NCBI RefSeq assembly: GCF_027557445.1
Contig: NZ_CP106841.1
Location: forward strand, 1,970,001-2,034,000
Source of the DNA: Paenalcaligenes faecalis
Lineage (GTDB): Bacteria > Pseudomonadota > Gammaproteobacteria > Burkholderiales > Burkholderiaceae_B
Length of the DNA: 64,000 nucleotides
Direction of reading: 5' to 3'
In this document: piece after piece, positions 15,678 to 25,581 of the stretch
Layout: the number at the start of each line of letters is the position of its first letter
Position numbering within the stretch: position 1 is the stretch's first letter
Made by a program: the position numbers and the translations under genes
The notes under the pieces: model-generated
What the model was told of the DNA's origin: nothing
Databases searched by the model: none
Seen by the model: the letters and a program-made list of their open reading frames with translations, nothing else

Positions 15678-17153
15678 ATGACTCAAACCGCTTCAGCCAC
15701 CCCTTCCGCCCGCCCAAAACTTCGTCGATTAGACCCCGAAGACGCTCAGCTTGCGCTGCATCGCCTCCAAGGCATTTTAAAGCGTCAAGAGGTCGTCAAC
15801 CTTCTCACTGAAAAACAGACGTCTGGGGATGATCGCTCTGAAATCCTCTCTAGTCTTACGCATCGTCGTCACGAAAATGAAATTCGTGCCATCATTAATA
15901 ACCTGCACCCTGCAGATATCGCTTTTATTCTTGAGTCCTTACCCGAGGCGGAGCGCCAGCTTGTTTGGGATCAAGTTGAAAAAGAACATGATGCGGATGT
16001 ATTACTAGAGATCGAAGATTGGGTTCGTGAATCCTTAATCAAAGCCATGGATGCCGATGAGCTAATCGCCGCTGCGTCCAACATGGATGCCGATGAGATT
16101 GCAGAGCTGGCCTCCGACTTACCTGCTGATGTGATGGCAGAGGTGCAAAAAGGATTAACTGAGGCTGAACGAGCACAATTAATAGCGGCAATGGGCTACC
16201 CCGAGGACACGGTGGGTGCCATTATGGACTTTGAGATGGTACGCGTCCGAGAAGACGTCTCTCTAGAGGTGGTGTTACGTTATTTGCGCCGCCTACAAGA
16301 ACTACCCAACCACACGGATCAAGTATTTGTTGTAGATAGAGAAGACCGGCTCCAAGGCACACTATCTCTCACGACCTTGCTGGTTTCTGATCCTGATAGT
16401 TTGGTCTCATCGGTCATGAGCACCGATTATTTTAGTCTGCACCCTTTAGATCCAGACACAGATGCCGCCAGTGCATTTGAACGCTATGACTTGGTTTCTG
16501 CTGCGGTGGTTGATGATTTTGGGCGTCTAATTGGACGAGTCCCCATTGATGAGGTGGTGGACGTACTTCAAGAGGACTCTCAAGAACAAGAATTATCTCG
16601 TGCAGGTCTACAAGAAGAGGATATTTTTGCTCCGGTACTCAGTGCTTTGCGCAACCGAGCGCCGTGGCTACTTATTAACCTATGTACTGCAGCCACAGCC
16701 TCTTTTGTAGCCTCTCGTTTCGAGGACACGGTCAGCCATATCGTGATTTTGGCTTTTCTTATGTCTATTGTGGCAGGGATTGGCGGTAACTCGGGGAACC
16801 AAACCATGACGATGGTAATTCGTGCAATGGCAATGGGACGCATTACGGGGGTTAATATTTGGCCTTTAGTCAAACGCGAACTACTCGTGACCTTTTTAGT
16901 TGGTATGTGTGGCAGTCTGGTCACGGCAGGATTTGCTTGGTTTATTTCACGCTCCATTCCTATTGCTTTAGTGATGATGGCAGCCATGATTGGGAATATG
17001 CTTGTCGGAGCCACACTGGGGGTTTTAATCCCTACATTACGTAGCCGCTTTGGCAAAGACCCCGCAATGGGGTCTTCGGTATTGCTCACCTTTGGTACTG
17101 ACTCATTAGGCTTTTTCCTATTTTTAGGACTAGCAACCGTATTTTTACTGTAA
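15678..17153 (+). CDS. mgtE: magnesium transporter MgtE
   Basis: The 491 residues show the MgtE order: a helical MgtE_N domain (about 40-140, 'LHPADIAFILESLPEAER'), two CBS domains (about 145-275) that sense cytosolic Mg2+, and five C-terminal membrane helices (about 325-491) with 'IVAGIGGNSGNQTMTMVIRA', the pore motif. It is a homodimeric Mg2+ channel gated by Mg2+ binding. Length is a little above Thermus MgtE (450) because of an extended N-terminus. Its last 9 bases overlap the end of the convergent COG0523 GTPase gene. Confidence 0.93.
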   Translation: MTQTASATPSARPKLRRLDPEDAQLALHRLQGILKRQEVVNLLTEKQTSGDDRSEILSSLTHRRHENEIRAIINNLHPADIAFILESLPEAERQLVWDQVEKEHDADVLLEIEDWVRESLIKAMDADELIAAASNMDADEIAELASDLPADVMAEVQKGLTEAERAQLIAAMGYPEDTVGAIMDFEMVRVREDVSLEVVLRYLRRLQELPNHTDQVFVVDREDRLQGTLSLTTLLVSDPDSLVSSVMSTDYFSLHPLDPDTDAASAFERYDLVSAAVVDDFGRLIGRVPIDEVVDVLQEDSQEQELSRAGLQEEDIFAPVLSALRNRAPWLLINLCTAATASFVASRFEDTVSHIVILAFLMSIVAGIGGNSGNQTMTMVIRAMAMGRITGVNIWPLVKRELLVTFLVGMCGSLVTAGFAWFISRSIPIALVMMAAMIGNMLVGATLGVLIPTLRSRFGKDPAMGSSVLLTFGTDSLGFFLFLGLATVFLL

Positions 17154-18050
17154 TGCCGGTGTCCCTATACACAGCTCTTGCAACTGTTGCTGCAAGAGCT
17201 GTAGAGCCGCCTCATTACCACCAATAAAAACCAACTGGGTCTTTTGTAGTAGGGTTCGACTAGGGGTAAGACGCCACTGTCCACCCGTAAACTGCAACAC
17301 GCAACTGTGTGCATCTGGTGCAGCCAAGACCATGCCCTTTGCCCTATACAACTCTGACGCATACGACTCAAGCAGCTGCTTTAACTGCTGCAAATCAACC
17401 AACGCCTCTGTTTCAAAGCTAAAACTATGCCAACCAACTGATCCTGACGACATCGTGAAAGGCTGCTTTTTCGTCGCGGAGGCTTCGTCTATTGCGCTCA
17501 AGTCATAATCAATTTGCGCTTGGCTTTGATCAATCAATACCTGCAGTGCCTCTGGAATCTGCCTAGAGTCCTGTAAGCGGTTCAGAACCAATCGAGTCGC
17601 ACTACGTATTTGTTGTGCCCACACCTGATTCACACGGCTATCTTGTGCATGTTGCTGAGCCAATGACACATCAACAAAACACCAGACTTCTGCTAAATCA
17701 AACCGCGAAGACACCCGCACCATATCCGCCACTCTGGCCGCGTTCGCCACCCCACTAATTTCAATATAAAGCGCTGCTGGCGCCGGATCTGACCTAGCAA
17801 TTTCGGCAAGCTTCTCTGCCATGCTGCCCCCCAAGGTGCAGCAAACACAGCCGTTATTCAGACGTATTATTTGATCGTCCTGATAAACGATCAAATCAGC
17901 ATCCACGTTAATTTGGCCAAAATCATTAACCAATACTAAGCTATTAGCCGGAACACCTTGGGCCAGTAATCGATTTAAAAAGGTAGTTTTACCGGCTCCT
18001 AAAAAGCCGGTAAATATCGTGACAGGAATACGATTAGCCGTTGTTGGCAT
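17145..18050 (-). CDS. COG0523 (CobW/ZNG-like) metallochaperone GTPase
   Basis: The 301 residues start with the P-loop GFLGAGKTT (15-23). The metal-binding CxCC motif follows at C68-V-C70-C71 in 'NNGCVCCTLGG', and then a G3E-GTPase core ending in a CobW C-terminal domain (about 215-300). No histidine-rich loop is present. The family delivers Zn, Co or Fe to client enzymes. It overlaps by 17 bases with the upstream amidohydrolase gene, a metal-dependent enzyme and obvious client candidate. The metal cannot be told from the sequence. Confidence 0.88.
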   Translation of the reverse strand: MPTTANRIPVTIFTGFLGAGKTTFLNRLLAQGVPANSLVLVNDFGQINVDADLIVYQDDQIIRLNNGCVCCTLGGSMAEKLAEIARSDPAPAALYIEISGVANAARVADMVRVSSRFDLAEVWCFVDVSLAQQHAQDSRVNQVWAQQIRSATRLVLNRLQDSRQIPEALQVLIDQSQAQIDYDLSAIDEASATKKQPFTMSSGSVGWHSFSFETEALVDLQQLKQLLESYASELYRAKGMVLAAPDAHSCVLQFTGGQWRLTPSRTLLQKTQLVFIGGNEAALQLLQQQLQELCIGTPALQ

Positions 18051-19662
18051 ATACCTGCCCCCCTAACACTGTCGCCTGCACCACTAAATCTGGAAGATCA
18101 TCGCTATCGATGTCATAGAGATCTTTATCTAACACCACCATATCTGCATATTTACCTACCTCTAGGCTGCCGACTTTATCGTCCATGTGTAAGGTATAAG
18201 CCGCACCTAAAGTCACTGCATATAAAGCCTGCTGTATGGTCAGGGATTCGTGTTCACCCAAGGATTGACCACTGGCGGTTTTGCGAGCAATAGAACACCA
18301 CATAGAAAACAGGGGCCCTAATGGCGTTACCGGAGCATCAGAGTGCATGGCCACAGGAATATTCAAAGACAACGCCGAAGACAAAGGCTGCATACGACGT
18401 GAGCGACTATAGCCTAGCGTTTTATCCCGATGAATATCACCCCAATAATAAATATGATTGACGAACATATTCAAACAAACCCCCAATTTAGCCGCCCGAC
18501 GCATCTGTGCCTGACTAATAAATTGGCAATGCTGCAATGTGTGACGATGATCTGCCCGATACCATAAGGTTTGGGCTTCTTCGATGGCATCCAAAATCAG
18601 TTCAACGGCCTCATCCCCATTTGTATGAATATGTAATTGCAGTCCGGCCTGATGGTAATCTAAAACAATCTGTTTAAGTGTTTCTGGGGGGGCATTCCAA
18701 ATGCCATTTTCATGCCCATTATGGTAACCAGGCCACAACATACGTGCTGAAAAACCCTGAATCGAACCATCAGTCATTAACTTTACTAAACCAAACTGCA
18801 GCTTATCCGTATTGTCTTTTTGGCATGCAAACACACGCTCTATGCCCTGATTATTTTGCCAATCTAAGGCCGCTATTGCTGGAACTAAACGCACAGCATA
18901 GTCCGAGGCGGCTGTCGCCGTTTTAAGTACTTCAACCCCTGTATCACTTAAGGGATTATACAAATCGGTTACGGTGGTGATACCTGTGCGCTGCGCTGCT
19001 TTGGCATAGTTTTCTAAGGTTTTTGTACTAGCGACCTCTTCAAAAATGCTACGCCCTAAGGCTTCAAATACGGCAAACATCGCTGCCATCTCGCGCAACT
19101 CTCCATTGGGCAAACCATCTGTACCCAACATCACCCCCTCTACATCACTATTTGTATGCAGTGAGGTTTGAGCCAACATATGGCTATTCACCGTCATTAG
19201 ATGCAAGTTCGCGTGAAAAATCACGACAGGTCTATCAGAAACCACCTCATCGATAATTTTTTTGTCTAAACGCGCACCCTCAAAATAGACTGGGTCAAAG
19301 CCCCAAGCAATCAAAGGTTCACCTGCAGGCAGCTGCTGTGCATAATCCCGTAGGTTTTTTTGAATTTGCTCTAGGCTTTGACACCCTTGCCACGGTTTAC
19401 CATCTGGATCATGACGAGGAAAATAACCTAAATATAAATAACTCCACATCGCGCCTTCGAGGGCATGACTATGCCCCTCTACAAAGCCCGGATAGATATA
19501 TTGATTAGCAAATCGTTTATCAAGCGTGAATGAACCTAAGTCCTCTAGTTCATTTAAAGGCCCAACCCCTATTACCTTACCGTCTTTAACGGCAATGTGC
19601 GTGGCCTCTGGTAAAGAAGGGTCCATAGTAATAATGCGCTTTGCTTCAAAAACCGTAATCAT
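18034..19662 (-). CDS. YtcJ-type metal-dependent amidohydrolase
   Basis: The 542-residue amidohydrolase-3 family protein has the metal motif HSH (64-66) in 'YPGFVEGHSHALEG', 'LQLHIHTNGDEAVELILDAI' in the barrel and the late metal ligand in 'VAMHSDAPVTPLGPL'. The typical closing 'VGSLEVGKYADMVVLDKDLY' is present. Members deaminate or hydrolyse cyclic amides and exoenzymatic substrates; specificity is unknown. It is the middle gene of symporter (4 bases upstream), hydrolase, GTPase (17-base overlap), which points to uptake and hydrolysis of one compound with a dedicated metal supply. Confidence 0.85.
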   Translation of the reverse strand: MITVFEAKRIITMDPSLPEATHIAVKDGKVIGVGPLNELEDLGSFTLDKRFANQYIYPGFVEGHSHALEGAMWSYLYLGYFPRHDPDGKPWQGCQSLEQIQKNLRDYAQQLPAGEPLIAWGFDPVYFEGARLDKKIIDEVVSDRPVVIFHANLHLMTVNSHMLAQTSLHTNSDVEGVMLGTDGLPNGELREMAAMFAVFEALGRSIFEEVASTKTLENYAKAAQRTGITTVTDLYNPLSDTGVEVLKTATAASDYAVRLVPAIAALDWQNNQGIERVFACQKDNTDKLQFGLVKLMTDGSIQGFSARMLWPGYHNGHENGIWNAPPETLKQIVLDYHQAGLQLHIHTNGDEAVELILDAIEEAQTLWYRADHRHTLQHCQFISQAQMRRAAKLGVCLNMFVNHIYYWGDIHRDKTLGYSRSRRMQPLSSALSLNIPVAMHSDAPVTPLGPLFSMWCSIARKTASGQSLGEHESLTIQQALYAVTLGAAYTLHMDDKVGSLEVGKYADMVVLDKDLYDIDSDDLPDLVVQATVLGGQVYANNG

Positions 19663-19666
19663 GCAA

Positions 19667-21070
19667 CTATTCTCCTAATGCCGCAGCAGGGCTAAATGAT
19701 GCTGCTGCATTTTTCTTCATCAATAAAGGCATTAATGCCAAAGGAACAAACACCGTTGCTGCCATTGCCAGCAAATAGGTACTAGGGCTAACAGAGGGAG
19801 CAATAGGAGTTAAAATAAACAGTACGGGCAAGTTCACTAAAACAATCGCTAAGTTAAAGAATGCAAGCTCTTTGGCTACAGAGGTGCTGAAATCAGCATC
19901 TAATAACCTAAGTAACAACAAACCTGTTCCGGTTGATCCTGTACAACACCCAAATGAGGTCAAAGCTCGCTCCGGGGCTAATTTTCCACTGAGCTTAGCG
20001 CTGTACCAACAAAGAATAAATGTCGCGATGGTGACGGCAGCGGCCACCAAAAGAATCGGCGCTAATAATGAATACAACACGGCAAAAGAAATACTCATGA
20101 TGGTACCCACCACCATAAAGTCTACCGAAGCCCCTGTAATTCGCTTAAAGGTCTCATCATCCACATACTGATCCCAACCCGCTTTATCAATCACTAATCG
20201 CATTAACACGCATACACCTAAGCCATGCACAAAAAACATATTGTGGCTAAAGAGCACAGCAATATTGATCCCAAAAGGCTCATAGCCTGCAGTGGCTGCC
20301 TGCATAAGCTTTAGCCAAATGTGCGTGATCACATATGCCACACCCAGCAAACCTAAATGCCACGCCATACTGTCCATATTGGCACTATGTGTTACTAAGC
20401 GAGTTGTGCTTTTCCCCTGATTAACATTGAAAAAACCGGCTAAAAACGTTGCATCAATGGAGGACGTTTTATTTAAGTTTTGGCCTTTATTAATAACTCG
20501 ACGAGCAGCTGGCACCCCAACCACAAAGGCCACTAAAAAGCCTAATGAGGCATAAATTAACCCCACCTGTGTGGCATTAACAATGCCATATTGTTTTTCC
20601 CAAATACCACCATACGTCAAAGCTTGACCCGGTCCTTGCGTAAAACCATGTGTAATCAAAGCACCTAAAAACGGCCCTACTTGGCTACCTGTTAAGGCGT
20701 CATAGCAGACAATCAAGCCGTAACCAATCAGAGCCTGCAGACCTAAGCTAGCCGTCCAAATTAGGGTTAGCCACATGCCTCCTCTGACAATACTATCACC
20801 CGCCAATGATTTATCCTTGCTGCTACCTGTTAAACACAGGGACATAAAACTCAGCGTGAAAAAATGGAAAGTTAAGGTGTTGAAATCAACGGCCTTATAC
20901 GAAGGAATCCAATTTAAAGACAGTAATAAAAAACCGATGAGCCCGCCTAGAATACTGGCGGGTACGAGTGAGCTTTGCAGTAAAGGGATGTTTTTGCGTA
21001 GCACCCCACCCACAAATAACATCACACCCATTAAAGCAAAGGCAATAATGCCGTGGAATGAATCTTCCAT
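19667..21070 (-). CDS. Na+/glutamate-type symporter (ESS family)
   Basis: The 467 residues are strongly hydrophobic with about 10-12 membrane helices arranged as two halves. 'THGFTQGPGQALTYGGIWE' and 'SFGCCTGSTGTGLLLLRLLD' are the paired re-entrant glycine-rich loops of the GltS/ESS family. The ATG at 21070 has a perfect AAGGAGG 5 bases before it (21076-21082), so the longer frame from 21103 is not the start. Substrate may be glutamate or another anionic compound; the downstream amidohydrolase suggests an amide or carboxylate. It is probably the first gene of a three-gene operon. Confidence 0.82.
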   Translation of the reverse strand: MEDSFHGIIAFALMGVMLFVGGVLRKNIPLLQSSLVPASILGGLIGFLLLSLNWIPSYKAVDFNTLTFHFFTLSFMSLCLTGSSKDKSLAGDSIVRGGMWLTLIWTASLGLQALIGYGLIVCYDALTGSQVGPFLGALITHGFTQGPGQALTYGGIWEKQYGIVNATQVGLIYASLGFLVAFVVGVPAARRVINKGQNLNKTSSIDATFLAGFFNVNQGKSTTRLVTHSANMDSMAWHLGLLGVAYVITHIWLKLMQAATAGYEPFGINIAVLFSHNMFFVHGLGVCVLMRLVIDKAGWDQYVDDETFKRITGASVDFMVVGTIMSISFAVLYSLLAPILLVAAAVTIATFILCWYSAKLSGKLAPERALTSFGCCTGSTGTGLLLLRLLDADFSTSVAKELAFFNLAIVLVNLPVLFILTPIAPSVSPSTYLLAMAATVFVPLALMPLLMKKNAAASFSPAAALGE

Positions 21071-21228
21071 CGCAACCTCCTTAGTGAGATTTATCATTTT
21101 CATTTAGCCTCTAAGCTTGAGGACTAAAGTTATTATGCGAGGGAGTTCAATTATTTCTATATAGGTATTCACCCCATTTTGTCTCGGAAAATGAGATAAA
21201 AGCATAAGCCCTAGGGTTATCACCATAT

Positions 21229-21266
21229 AAAAAGCCCCGATTGATATATATCAATCGGAGCTTTTT
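21229..21266. terminator. bidirectional terminator between secA and the symporter promoter region
   Basis: AAAAAGC-CCGATTGATAT pairs with ATATCAATCGG-GCTTTTT: a long stem of about 17 bp with one mismatch and A/T runs at both ends, 20 bases after the secA stop. Confidence 0.85.
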
Positions 21267-21285
21267 ACCAAAACAATGATACTAA

Positions 21286-24018
21286 TTAGGCTAAACGACC
21301 ATGACAATGTTTGTAGCGTTTACCACTACCACAAGGACAATCGTCATTACGGCCGACTCGGGGGATATCTGTATCGTTAGCCTCGGCTGTCGCCGTTGCT
21401 ATCCCGGGGTCTTCGCCACTGAGAGCGGCATCATAATCAGAGTGATGATAACTGACGTTTTCTAATTCCACTGCTGGTGTTGGTTCTGGTTGAGGCGCTG
21501 TCTGAATCTGCACCGTCAACAATGTTTTAATCACCTCATCACGGATACGATCTAACAGATCAGAAAACAGCTCAAAAGCCTCACGCTTGTATTCTTGCTT
21601 AGGGTCTTTTTGAGCATATCCACGTAAGTGAATACCTTGACGCAAATGATCCAATGCCTGCAAATGACCACGCCATTGCGTATCAATGGATTGCAACATA
21701 ATAGAGCGCTCAAAACCACCCCATTGCTCTGCACCAACCAATGCCGTTTTTTGCTCTAGAATCTCTTTAGATAGATCTAAAACACGATCTAAAAGGTCTT
21801 CTTGAGTTAGATGCGTCTCTTTTTCGACTAAGCTAACTAAATCAATATCCAAGCGGAACTGTTTAGCCAAAGCGTCTTGTAGGCCTTTAATATCCCATTG
21901 CTCCTCCATGCTTTCTTCGGGCACATACTGATGGAAGAAATCCGTTACAGACGCCTCGCGCATAAAAGCAATATTCTCAGAGATATCAGAAGACTCTAGA
22001 ACCTCATTACGTTGTGCGTAGATGACCTTACGCTGATCATTAGCCACATCATCAAACTGCAATAACTGTTTGCGAATATCGAAGTTACGGGCCTCGACTT
22101 TACGTTGCGCAGACTCAATCGAACGCGTTACCATGCGCGCCTCGATGGGCTCGCCCTCGGGTAAGCGTAGACGCTCCATAATGTTACGTACACGATCTCC
22201 CGCAAAAATGCGCATCAGCGAATCATCTAGGGACAAATAAAAGCGTGAGGAGCCCGGATCACCTTGTCGGCCCGCACGACCACGTAACTGATTATCAATA
22301 CGACGCGATTCGTGACGCTCTGTACCAATAATACGTAAACCACCTGCCGCTTTTACCTGTTCGTTGATGGGTTTCCACTCAGCTTGAATGGCATCGATGG
22401 CTTGAGTTTTTTGCTCTGGGGTTAGGCTTTCATCATGTTGAATTTCAGCAATTTGACTAGTTAACGAACCACCTAGCACAATATCTGTACCCCGGCCCGC
22501 CATATTTGTGGCAATTGTGATACTGCCGGGCTTACCGGCGTCCGCTACAATTTGTGCCTCACGTTCGTGTTGCTTTGCATTCAACACCTCGTGTTTTAAA
22601 CCGGCTTTTTGCAATAGGCCAGACAACAACTCGGAGTTTTCAATACTGGTTGTACCCACCAATACAGGCTGACCGCGTTCGTGACAATCTTTAATGTCAG
22701 CCAAAATAGCATTGTATTTTTCTTGATCGGTTTTAAAAACCTGATCATTTTGATCGATACGAACCATCGGTCGGTTCGTTGGAATAACGACGGTTTCTAA
22801 GCTGTAAATTTCTTGGAACTCAAACGCCTCTGTATCCGCTGTCCCTGTCATACCCCCCAGTTTTTCGTACATACGGAAGTAGTTCTGGAACGTAATCGAC
22901 GCCATGGTCTGATTTTCGTTCTGAATGGCGACGTTTTCTTTGGCCTCTACGGCTTGGTGTAGGCCCTCGGACCAGCGGCGACCAGACATCAACCGACCCG
23001 TAAATTCGTCAACAATCACAATTTCATCGTTTTGCACTACGTAGTGTTGATCACGATTGAAAAGAGTATGTGCGCGCAATGCCACCATAATATGGTGCAT
23101 TAGCGAAATATGACGCGGCTCGTATAAGGACTCGCCCTCGGGGAGCAAGCCTAAGTCAGACAAAATTTTCTCTGCCTTTTCGTGCCCAGCCTCTGAGATA
23201 TGAACCTGCTGTGCCTTTTCGTCAACCCAGTAGTCCCCCTCGGGCTCGGGCTCTTGGGGCTTAGGCTCCTCTGTCATGCGTGTCAGCATGGGCGGAACGG
23301 CATTAATCGCCTGATATAGCACCGTATTATCATCTGCCTGACCGGAGATAATTAACGGCGTACGGGCCTCATCAATAAGAATCGAGTCCACCTCGTCAAC
23401 AATAGCAAAGAACAAGCCACGTTGACGACGTTCTGCCGCGTGGTATTCCATATTGTCACGTAAGTAGTCAAAGCCAAACTCGTTGTTCGTACCATAGGTG
23501 ATATCTGACTGATACGCCGCCTTTTTTTCCTCGTTAGGCTGGTTAGGGACGACTACGCCTACCGACAACCCTAAAAAATTATAGAGTTTCGCCATGGTTT
23601 CGGCATCTCGGCGGGCTAAGTAATCGTTCACCGTTACAACGTGAACGCCTTTACCTGCGAGGGCATTCAAATAAACGGCTAAGGTCGCCATTAGGGTTTT
23701 ACCCTCACCCGTGCGCATCTCTGCAATTTTACCGTTATGTAAGGCAATGGCCCCTAACATCTGCACATCAAAGTGACGCATGTTATAGACGCGTTTAGCC
23801 GACTCTCTTACCACGGCAAATGCCTCTGGCAATAGGGAGTTTAAGGACTTTCCATCCGCTATACGTTGGCGAAATTCGTCTGTTTTAGCCCGTAGCGCCT
23901 CGTCACTAAGTGACTGGTATTCGGGTTCAAGCGCGTTGATTTGTGCAACTTGCTTGCGGTACTGTTTAAGCAGCCTATCGTTGCGACTGCCAAAAAGCTT
24001 TCTGAGCAAAGAAACCAT
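21286..24018 (-). CDS. secA: protein translocase ATPase SecA
   Basis: The 910 residues, starting [14 protein letters not shown], match E. coli SecA (901) end to end. Visible are Walker A '[13 protein letters not shown]', the [15 protein letters not shown] helicase motif, '[10 protein letters not shown]' of nucleotide-binding domain 2, and a C-terminal zinc-binding [14 protein letters not shown] that contacts SecB and ribosomes. It drives preprotein export through SecYEG. The frame is open to 24144 but homology begins at the ATG at 24018. A 131-base leader with a hairpin (24046-24068) separates it from the M23 gene. Confidence 0.96.
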   Translation of the reverse strand: MVSLLRKLFGSRNDRLLKQYRKQVAQINALEPEYQSLSDEALRAKTDEFRQRIADGKSLNSLLPEAFAVVRESAKRVYNMRHFDVQMLGAIALHNGKIAEMRTGEGKTLMATLAVYLNALAGKGVHVVTVNDYLARRDAETMAKLYNFLGLSVGVVVPNQPNEEKKAAYQSDITYGTNNEFGFDYLRDNMEYHAAERRQRGLFFAIVDEVDSILIDEARTPLIISGQADDNTVLYQAINAVPPMLTRMTEEPKPQEPEPEGDYWVDEKAQQVHISEAGHEKAEKILSDLGLLPEGESLYEPRHISLMHHIMVALRAHTLFNRDQHYVVQNDEIVIVDEFTGRLMSGRRWSEGLHQAVEAKENVAIQNENQTMASITFQNYFRMYEKLGGMTGTADTEAFEFQEIYSLETVVIPTNRPMVRIDQNDQVFKTDQEKYNAILADIKDCHERGQPVLVGTTSIENSELLSGLLQKAGLKHEVLNAKQHEREAQIVADAGKPGSITIATNMAGRGTDIVLGGSLTSQIAEIQHDESLTPEQKTQAIDAIQAEWKPINEQVKAAGGLRIIGTERHESRRIDNQLRGRAGRQGDPGSSRFYLSLDDSLMRIFAGDRVRNIMERLRLPEGEPIEARMVTRSIESAQRKVEARNFDIRKQLLQFDDVANDQRKVIYAQRNEVLESSDISENIAFMREASVTDFFHQYVPEESMEEQWDIKGLQDALAKQFRLDIDLVSLVEKETHLTQEDLLDRVLDLSKEILEQKTALVGAEQWGGFERSIMLQSIDTQWRGHLQALDHLRQGIHLRGYAQKDPKQEYKREAFELFSDLLDRIRDEVIKTLLTVQIQTAPQPEPTPAVELENVSYHHSDYDAALSGEDPGIATATAEANDTDIPRVGRNDDCPCGSGKRYKHCHGRLA

Positions 24019-24045
24019 TCTTGTATCGTCTAGGTAAGATTCACA

Positions 24046-24068
24046 GTACACACAAAAAAAGTGTGTAC
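24046..24068 (-). repeat. stem-loop in the secA leader
   Basis: GTACACAC / GTGTGTAC, 8-bp perfect stem with a 7-base homopolymer loop (T on the minus strand), 28 bases before the secA ATG. Possible regulatory structure; no known family recognised. Confidence 0.5.
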
Positions 24069-24114
24069 CTACTCCCATTCCTATTATTCGGGTTAAGAGA
24101 AAACTGGCAACATA

Positions 24115-24144
24115 ACAATACAGTTTAACGCAGCTTGATGCCAA
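24115..24144 (-). promoter_or_regulatory. possible secA promoter
   Basis: Minus strand TTGGCA (24144-24139), 18-base spacer, TATTGT (24120-24115). Approximate sigma-70 match; it would give a leader containing the hairpin at 24046-24068. Confidence 0.35.
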
Positions 24145-24149
24145 TGGTA

Positions 24150-25046
24150 TTATTCTGTTTTTTCAGCCTGTGCAATCAAACTGTCAGAATGACCTCCTGG
24201 TAAAAACAACATTGGGTCTAAAGGCTGATTTTCAAGGCGTACCTCGAAGTGCAAATGCGCCCCTGTAGTACGACCTGTGGCCCCGACCCGAGCAATCATT
24301 TGTCCTTTTTCAACCACATCACCCAAGCGCACTAAAATAGATGAAGCATGCGCATAACGGGTAATCAATCCATCACCATGTGCAATTTCAACCGTCTTAC
24401 CATAACCGCTAAGATAACGAGCCTCTGTCACTATACCACCCGAAGCCGCCACAATTGGGGTACCTACAGGGGCTGAAAAATCAATTCCCTCGTGCATTTT
24501 TTGACGGCCCGTAATCGGATGTCGGCGCCAACCAAAATTAGAGGTGGCATAGCTGACATCCACAGGGTGCGTAGTGGGAAAGCGAGCCTGATTAGCTAAA
24601 CGATGACTCAAGACCGTATCCAGCATAGTTAGCCAATCTTGCCGTTGTGATAAGCTATGATTTAGATCATCTAATTGTCGACCTAAGTCTTGGGCATTAC
24701 CTATGAGCGGGTAGTCCTCGCCCATCTCCATGTGATTGGTGACCTCGGGGTCTGTGTACATGACCCCAGCACTATCCGCTACACGTCGTCCCAGTTGTTC
24801 CATTTCGATGACTTTAGCTTGTAAATCACCTACGCGTTGGGCTAAGTGCTGCACACTTTGTTGTAAATACAGTGCATCGCGCTCTTGGGCTTGATTGAGC
24901 AACTGCAACTGTTCAGGGGCTAATTGCTTTACACCTAGTTTGGACTGCACCAAAGCCCCTGCTGCTGCCGATAAGCTCAGCCCCACTACGATCAGCACTA
25001 AGCGGCTCAAAAAGCCATTGTGTGCCGTCCTTGCTTTTACTTTCAT
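24150..25046 (-). CDS. M23-family (LytM-type) metallopeptidase, membrane anchored
   Basis: The 298 residues have one N-terminal membrane helix (about 14-31), a coiled-coil segment (about 45-90) and a C-terminal M23 domain (about 165-285). The zinc ligands H185/D189 (HEGID) and H264-x-H266 (HLHFEV) are present, so it is likely active rather than a degenerate EnvC-type activator. It would cleave peptidoglycan cross-bridges or stems in the periplasm. Located between dciA (divergent, 16 bases apart) and secA, as in Bordetella relatives. Confidence 0.9.
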   Translation of the reverse strand: MKVKARTAHNGFLSRLVLIVVGLSLSAAAGALVQSKLGVKQLAPEQLQLLNQAQERDALYLQQSVQHLAQRVGDLQAKVIEMEQLGRRVADSAGVMYTDPEVTNHMEMGEDYPLIGNAQDLGRQLDDLNHSLSQRQDWLTMLDTVLSHRLANQARFPTTHPVDVSYATSNFGWRRHPITGRQKMHEGIDFSAPVGTPIVAASGGIVTEARYLSGYGKTVEIAHGDGLITRYAHASSILVRLGDVVEKGQMIARVGATGRTTGAHLHFEVRLENQPLDPMLFLPGGHSDSLIAQAEKTE

Positions 25047-25062
25047 TAAATAAATAATCCTT

Positions 25063-25554
25063 ATGTCTAGGGCTTTTTTCCAACGATTTAACTCTCGATC
25101 CAGTGAACCGGCTAGTCCTGTGATGGGATGGCTGGAAAAAGATCCCCAACAACTACTGCAAACAGCACAACGCTATTTGCAACTAGAGCAATTGATCCAA
25201 CAAGCCTTGCCTGACGGATTACGTCTTTGCCGCGTGGCTCAGATAGATAGACAAGCCGTAACGATTGCAGTTCCCAGTGCTGCCCACGCAAATAAGTTAC
25301 GCCAACTCACCCCTAGCCTTTTGCTTCATTTGCAACAGCATAAATGGCAGATTAATCAACTACAGATACAAATCCAATCCGTACTTTTCACAGGGGTTAA
25401 ACCCTTAGGTGAAGTCCGCAGGGGAGGAGCAGGTATTGATGCGACTGGACTCGCGGCGTTTGAGGAGTTAGGACAAGGTCTGAGCGAAGGACCTTTGGCT
25501 GAGGCAGTACAAAAACTATTACAACGACACCAAAACAAAAAGGCTGAGCCATAA
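25063..25554 (+). CDS. dciA: DciA-like DUF721 protein
   Basis: The 163 residues include a DUF721 domain (about 25-110): 'LQLEQLIQQALP', 'VAQIDRQAVTIAVPSAAHANKLRQL'. DciA is the replicative helicase (DnaB) operator in bacteria that lack DnaC. It starts 16 bases from the divergent M23 gene, which leaves no room for a promoter between the starts, so each promoter must lie within the neighbour or the genes are expressed from overlapping signals. A terminator forms with its last codons. Confidence 0.78.
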   Translation: MSRAFFQRFNSRSSEPASPVMGWLEKDPQQLLQTAQRYLQLEQLIQQALPDGLRLCRVAQIDRQAVTIAVPSAAHANKLRQLTPSLLLHLQQHKWQINQLQIQIQSVLFTGVKPLGEVRRGGAGIDATGLAAFEELGQGLSEGPLAEAVQKLLQRHQNKKAEP

Positions 25555-25572
25555 ATGACCCAGCCTTTTAAC
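25537..25572. terminator. bidirectional terminator between dciA and lpxC
   Basis: AAAAGGCTG and CAGCCTTTT (right arm 25561-25569) with a 14-base loop; the left arm lies in the last dciA codons. It serves dciA on the plus strand and lpxC (stop at 25582) on the minus strand. Confidence 0.75.
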
Positions 25573-25581
25573 TTGCTGTTT

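Noticed and set aside
16580-17089. 169-codon minus frame inside mgtE
   Set aside because: Fully antisense to the MgtE membrane domain and low in recognisable pattern.
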